From: Peribolospora baueri
Lineage: Eukaryota > Basidiomycota > Peribolosporomycetes > Peribolosporales > Peribolosporaceae
Assembly (NCBI GenBank): GCA_029717555.1
Contig: JAMDHS010000021.1
Location: 205,883-269,882 of the forward strand
Direction: 5' to 3'
Length of the DNA stretch: 64,000 nucleotides
Positions 57,413-64,000 of this stretch are shown one piece after another. The position numbers were made by a program, and so were the translations under genes. The notes under the pieces were generated by a model. That model did not search any database, had not been told where the DNA came from, and was given only the letters and a program-made list of their open reading frames with translations. Each line of letters starts with the position of its first letter. Position 1 is the stretch's first letter.

Positions 57413-58786
57413 AGTGAGTCTTCTCCGATCTGCCCTCGCCGCTCTGCCAACGCCTGGTATCGCTGCGCTGACCCTGCTGTTTTGCGTGCTATGTCCACTT
57501 GCACACCCGCGTCTCACACGTAGTGGACGACCTCTCCACCGGCTCGTCCGACTACGCGGCCAACAGCTGGGTCACCTGGTTCCTCTCCACCAAGGGCAAC
57601 GAGTATTTTTGTGAGGTGGACGAGGACTACATTCTAGATCGGTTCAACCTTACCGGACTCAATGCAGAGGTTCAAAATTACCCACAAGCGCTCGACTTGA
57701 TCACCGATGCCCTCGGTAAGTTTTCGGACTGCGTCTGACCAGCGGGGCGGACACATGCTTCGATGCCCAGGTGAAGCGTACAGGTGCTTCACAGACGGAC
57801 AGCTGATCTCGCTTTCTCTCTCTTCTGCCCTCTTGTTTTTCCCAGAGGAGGATTTCATCGATGACGATAATCGAGAGCACCTCGAAGCGCAGGCGAGGTT
57901 GCTGTACGGTCTGATTCACGCCCGCTTCATCATCACCAGCCGAGGACTCGCAAAAATGGTGAGTCGCCATCCACCCTGTCCTTATGCGGCCCCTGCTCGG
58001 CTTATTCTCTGATCTCTCGTTGGTTGCTTACCTCGATCCGCAGCTGGAAAAGTACAAGCGAGCAGACTTCGGACGATGTCCGCGAGTGCTCTGCTACCAA
58101 CAACCCCTCCTCCCCGTCGGCCTCTCCGATCTACCCTTCGAGAAGGCCGTCAAGCTCTACTGCCCACGGTGCGAGGATATCTACAGCCCCAAGAGCAGTC
58201 GACATGGCACCATCGACGGGGCATACTTTGGCACCAGTTTTCCGCATATGCTGGTGAGTTGACCGCCCTGGACCAGCCTTGTGATATGATTTGGATCGGT
58301 GACGTTTCCGCACGGTGTGACCTGTCGACCACGCTAGCCGTACTTGTATTTATATGCTTATGTCTCTTGCGGCTTGCTCTTCACTTCCGTCGCCGGCAGT
58401 TCATGGTCTACCCGCACGTACTACCGCCCAAGACCGTCGGCGGCGCCGGCATCGTCCCTCTACCCGGCGGATCCACAACGAATAATGGCAACGCCGCTTC
58501 CTCTGGCTCTTCCGGTCCAGGCAACCCGGCTCCAGCACCTATCGCAGGTGCCGGCGGTGCGCAGGGCGCAGGCGGGGGCGCCTTTGCGAGCGGACCTGGC
58601 GGTACGAGCAGCTATGCGACGAGCACGGCAACTGCGGCGGCAAAGGTGGAGCGGTATCGGCCGAGGGTGTTCGGTTTCCCCGTGCACGAGATCGCCAAGC
58701 TGCAGCGCTGGCAGGAAGCGCAGCGGGACGCGCAGGTGGGGAGGCTGGAGAAGGCGGAGCAAGAAGGCGGTGGGGCGACCGCATGA
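57413..58786 (+). CDS. CKB1: Casein kinase 2 regulatory (beta) subunit
   Basis: This subunit dimerises through a zinc ribbon and assembles the CK2 tetramer. The coding exons are 57413 (a single A), 57524-57715, 57846-57958, 58044-58253 and 58400-58786 (903 nt, 300 residues). The N-terminus after splicing reads [20 protein letters not shown], then [16 protein letters not shown], the family's most conserved block. The acidic groove is [12 protein letters not shown]. The zinc ribbon has CPRVLC and CPRCEDIY, followed by [13 protein letters not shown]. The long Gly/Ala/Ser insertion before the last segment ([16 protein letters not shown]) is fungal in type. No ATG exists in frame within the second exon; joining 57413 to 57524 creates it. 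Whether CKB1 or CKB2 is the better name cannot be decided. Confidence 0.92.
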
Positions 58787-59461
58787 GGCTAGTGGGGTGC
58801 AAAACGTCGGTAGTGAGTGGGCGGCAAGCGTCTGAGCATAGTTGGAAGGTCCGTCAAGGCCTTTCGGCATGCATGGATCTTCGTCCGGCAATTGGTGCTG
58901 ACTCTTAGCGCTTGCGCTTTCCTTTTGCACATTCAGGCCCGACATCCTCGCAAATTGTTCGCCCCCCCCGCTACATGTACTCTCAACTGTCTGTAATCCA
59001 ACGTTTATAGCATGTAATCCGCAGAACACGACTTCGCCCATGTCTTCTTGGTTACACTAGCCCGTTTTCTAGTGCAGATGGAGACGGTGGATGAAGGCTT
59101 GGATGGTGAATTCGTGCGAATGCGCCTTGATTTCGCTGACCAGCGACTCTGTCGAACCAGCGTGAGTGGCAGTTGTGATGTGGTCGCCACAGCACGGGCG
59201 TCCGCCGAAAGCGTAATGCGAGATGCGGCGGAGGGAAACGCCTGCAAATGAAGAGGAAGCGGTAACGTACAAATGTGGTCCAGACTAGTAGCCTATATGG
59301 TCTACGTGACACCCAGTCAGTCAGCCACGAGAACACCCGCACAGTTCCCGCTGTTCCTCGCCGGTTATAGGCACAGCGAAGGCGAAGGAAGGAAGGAAGT
59401 AAGGGAGGAGGTGAGAGCTTAAGAGTCACATCGTCTCGACGACCGGAAGCAACGTCCGTCA
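58787..59461. other. Convergent intergenic region, no gene seen
   Basis: This is 675 bp between the 3' ends of CK2 beta and UBC12. No coding-like frame, tRNA or repeat larger than a GGAA run near 59389-59401 is seen. Confidence 0.55.
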
Positions 59462-60503
59462 CTAGGCCAGCACGCGGTCGTACTGAACGCCCTTAACAGA
59501 ACCCCCGCCGAGAGATCTCCTAACATTAGACGCAAACCCTGCTCGATCCTTCGCCAGATCCTGAGCGGCCTCTGCGAATCGAAGGAGAGATGGCCGAGCG
59601 GCTGATGAGCGAGCGGAAAGGGCGCCGAAAGACAGAGAGGACGGCGACGGGATCCCCGACACCTCGGTCCATTCCATCAGCAAAGACAAGCGCACCTTTG
59701 TTGAGGGGATCTTCCGCGTTCGGCTCCAGGAAGAGATACTGCAAACCGACCATGACCGAGCTGAGGTTGAGCACAGGCTTCCAGTCCTCGCGAAGAATGT
59801 TCAGGCACACGTTGCCCTCGAGGTCGACGTTCGGATGGTAGATCTGCGGGAGCGGCGTGGACGAGCATGAATGCACAATGATAAAGGAGAAGGCGTCAGA
59901 TCTCAAGCACGCCCTCGCCCAGTCATGCCGGCTGGCAGAGCGATCATGCCGTCTCACCTTCTGCACGCACTTGACCTTCGGCGGGTCGTGCGGGTAGTTG
60001 TTGTTGATAGCAAACGTGAAACGGAATGCGCCACCCTTGTACATACCTAAGCCCGTCGAGGTGTCAGCACACATCCGTCCCACCAAGGCAATGCCTCAAA
60101 CGCGTAGCTCACCCTCATCGGGCTCGATGGTGAGATTGAAGTGGAGGAGGTCTGCAGGGTCTGGGAAATCGACGTGCATGGTCTTGGGTAGGTCTAGTTC
60201 GGTAACGTCTGGAGTTGAAGAAGAAGAGGGACGCCAGAGCGATGGTCAGCGCGGCAATCTCGGAGCGAGCATCGCAGAAGGGAGTATGACCCGTTAGGTG
60301 GTGCCACCTCACCCTTCTGCACTCGCAGCTGGGCCGCGCTGGTCTTTGGCTTCTTCCTCACCGCCGCCTCCTCGTCCTTCTTCATGCTCCAGATCTAGCA
60401 TATCAAACGAGGAGGGAAGAGTGTGGCGTCAGTCGACGAGAATCATGTCCCGCTGCCACGACAGGGCCGGGCGCCGCGGCAAGTTGGCCCTCACCTTGAT
60501 CAT
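59462..60503 (-). CDS. UBC12: NEDD8-conjugating enzyme E2
   Basis: Ubc12 receives NEDD8/Rub1 from the Uba3-Ula1 E1 and passes it to cullins. The six exons are 60495-60503 (9 nt, Met-Ile-Lys), 60313-60394, 60113-60208, 59958-60046, 59696-59843 and 59462-59571 (534 nt, 177 residues). The N-terminal extension [14 protein letters not shown] followed by a basic segment is the docking peptide specific to Ubc12. The UBC fold shows [37 protein letters not shown] with catalytic Cys105, and [14 protein letters not shown]. The length is close to the human enzyme (183). It lies in tandem with DAHP synthase upstream. Confidence 0.95.
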
Positions 60504-61070
60504 CTCGCCACCGCCGTCGATGAAGGGGTGAAGGGAACGAAAAGGGGCAGGTTCGTCAAAAGGCGATCAATAGCAACTCCTGAGCTGTGGGATTAGATCG
60601 GTGAGATGGGGGCAGAGCTCGTCTAAAGGCGATCGGTAGCCTGGATGATAGTGGGATGAGATCGATATAACGGGTCCAAGGAACGCGGAGGTCCAGCGTC
60701 CCCACGAAGCGTTGCTGCGGCGTCAGCCGATCGCTCGCCTCTTCAGGACGAAAGTCGATTGCAGAGCCTCCCAGTTAGAGAATATAGATGTCATGTGACC
60801 TGTCACGTGAGAGGAAGGTGACCAGCACGAGGTCCACTGGCTCCTGTGAAGATAACCACGACGAAGTATACATCATCACCACATCGTCGTCTAACTCTCC
60901 CTATCTCGATTTTGGCATATAAACAGGACATAGAACGGCCGAGGGGTAGATTACTTAATGTCCTCTGTGCGCAACGGAGAGTGTAGAAAACGGAGGCTCT
61001 ACACGCTATTTTTGGAGTGCGAATTACACAGGGTGTGCGATCGCAGAGCAAAACGGTTGACGCCATTGAC
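60504..61070. promoter_or_regulatory. UBC12 promoter and DAHP synthase 3' flank
   Basis: This 567-bp tandem spacer contains the doublet TCATGTGACC and TGTCACGTGA at 60791-60810, one exact CACGTG (60804-60809) next to a one-mismatch copy. No gene is seen. Two GATCGGT/GATCGAT-rich segments near 60560-60670 are loosely repeated. Confidence 0.45.
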
Positions 61071-63318
<2,248 letters not shown>

Positions 63319-63696
63319 GTCGTCCTCCTTTCGCACTGTAATGAGATGGAGGTATGGTGGATGTGGTCCTGGAGTACGTCAGGTTGCTCGAAGTGACACG
63401 GGGTAGGCCAAGTCAAGATGGTGGTGGATGAGGAAGATCGAGTCAATGTATCAAATGCACGTGCCACGTGCGGTTGCTATCATCTGAATGTCATCCCACC
63501 AGCTGATCACATCCGAATCCGTCCAGCACGACTCGTTTTTCCTCGCTTATCTGCCTAATACCGACTGAATGCATGCGAAGGCTCACGGCCGCAAGGAATT
63601 ACAGTCCTCCCTGCTCCTGACATTCATATATGCGTAGCAGCAGCAGGATGCTCGACTCCGGAACAAGCCAGCGCGGCCTGAGCCACGATCACCAAC
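63319..63696. promoter_or_regulatory. DAHP synthase promoter region
   Basis: Two CACGTG palindromes stand one base apart (63458-63463 and 63465-63470), about 140 bp upstream of the DAHP synthase ATG. No TATA box is seen. Confidence 0.5.
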
Positions 63697-64000
63697 ATGC
63701 AACCCTCCAGGCCCAAGTCGCCAAAACTCATCGACACCGCCTCCACCGGACGAGAAAGGATAAAGCAGTAAGAAGAAAGCGGTCTTCAACAAGATGCGAG
63801 CGTTCGCAGGGCACGCCTGCGAACGTGGTTGCCAGCTTCCGGACCGGAATAGCAATGGTGGTCGGGTCGTCCGACCGAGTTCTTTTGGCGTGAACGCTGC
63901 GGCGGCGCAAGTGGAGCGCCTCTCGATCGCGGCCGCTGACGTCGATACGTTCGTCGACGTCCCCCTTTCTTTCCCTTGATACCCTGGCAGTGGCCGCCAT
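63697..64000 (+). CDS. Possible 5' part of an unrecognised gene at the right edge
   Basis: An ATG at 63697 (MQPSRPKSPKLIDTASTGRE) opens a short exon that could end at a GTAAGA donor at 63771. A strong acceptor (CCCCCTTTCTTTCCCTTGAT then ACCCTGGCAG) ends at 63990, leaving ten bases of the next exon. No domain can be recognised and intermediate exons cannot be excluded. A minus-strand frame starting exactly at 64000 is the alternative, but it would contain that polypyrimidine tract in reverse. Confidence 0.3.

Noticed and set aside
58460-59041. A minus-strand frame of 193 codons over the 3' end of CK2 beta
   Set aside because: Antisense to the CK2-beta C-terminal exon, with no independent coding signal.
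63728-64000. A minus-strand frame starting exactly at the last base
   Set aside because: It runs across a strong plus-strand polypyrimidine tract and CAG acceptor, and its composition is Arg-rich and motif-free. A plus-strand exon is more likely.

Overview
The window is nuclear DNA of a GC-rich basidiomycete fungus. The gene content, the split genes (about 4 to 13 introns each, mostly 45-120 nt, with GTGAGT-type donors) and the character of the proteins point to Pucciniomycotina, probably a Microbotryomycetes red-yeast relative. That placement is inference from general character, not a database match. I rebuilt 22 complete protein genes exon by exon. In every case the chosen splice sites give an uninterrupted frame whose total length is divisible by three. 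There are also two identical tRNA-Tyr genes, partial genes at both edges, and one rearranged non-conserved region.

Layout. 1-17.6 kb: the tail of an unknown nuclear protein, RNA polymerase I largest subunit (-), a small cytochrome b5 (+), acetolactate synthase regulatory subunit ILV6 (-), a DCAF7/WDR68 WD40 protein (+), methionine aminopeptidase 2 (-), and homoserine dehydrogenase (+). 17.6-31 kb: a Sos7-like kinetochore protein (-), a disordered region with a large inverted duplication (19.6-21.4 kb), mitochondrial ribosomal protein bL9m (-), seipin (-), ubiquilin/DSK2 (+), and RAD51 (-). 31-42 kb: a secreted Ser/Thr-rich protein (+), diphthamide protein DPH4 (-), an RSC4-like double-bromodomain protein (+), and a carnosine N-methyltransferase-like protein (-). 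42-54 kb: a perfect inverted repeat carrying two tRNA-Tyr genes, a secreted rhamnosidase-like hydrolase (-), the ribosomal-protein import adaptor SYO1 (+), and a secreted GH27 alpha-galactosidase (-). 54-64 kb: a BRI3-like membrane protein (+), inorganic pyrophosphatase (-), casein kinase 2 beta subunit (+), NEDD8 E2 UBC12 (-), DAHP synthase (-), and a possible partial gene at the right edge.

Genes are mostly arranged as divergent and convergent pairs, as usual in compact fungal genomes. They are housekeeping genes from unrelated processes: rRNA transcription, amino-acid synthesis (ILV6, HOM6, DAHP synthase), lipid droplets, proteostasis, recombination, chromatin and kinetochore function. There is no operon-like logic. 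A shared palindromic CACGTG element, often as GCACGTGAC, recurs in many of the intergenic promoters.

I found no CRISPR array, prokaryotic defence system, virus or intact transposon. The most unusual signals concern gene architecture. The CK2-beta start codon appears to be assembled across an intron. RNA polymerase I has a first coding exon consisting only of ATG. A 7-nt internal microexon is needed to read DAHP synthase. Pyrophosphatase has a two-start arrangement that could supply mitochondria and cytosol. There is also a perfectly inverted tRNA-Tyr duplication, and an inverted partial gene duplication with a near-perfect hairpin at its centre.
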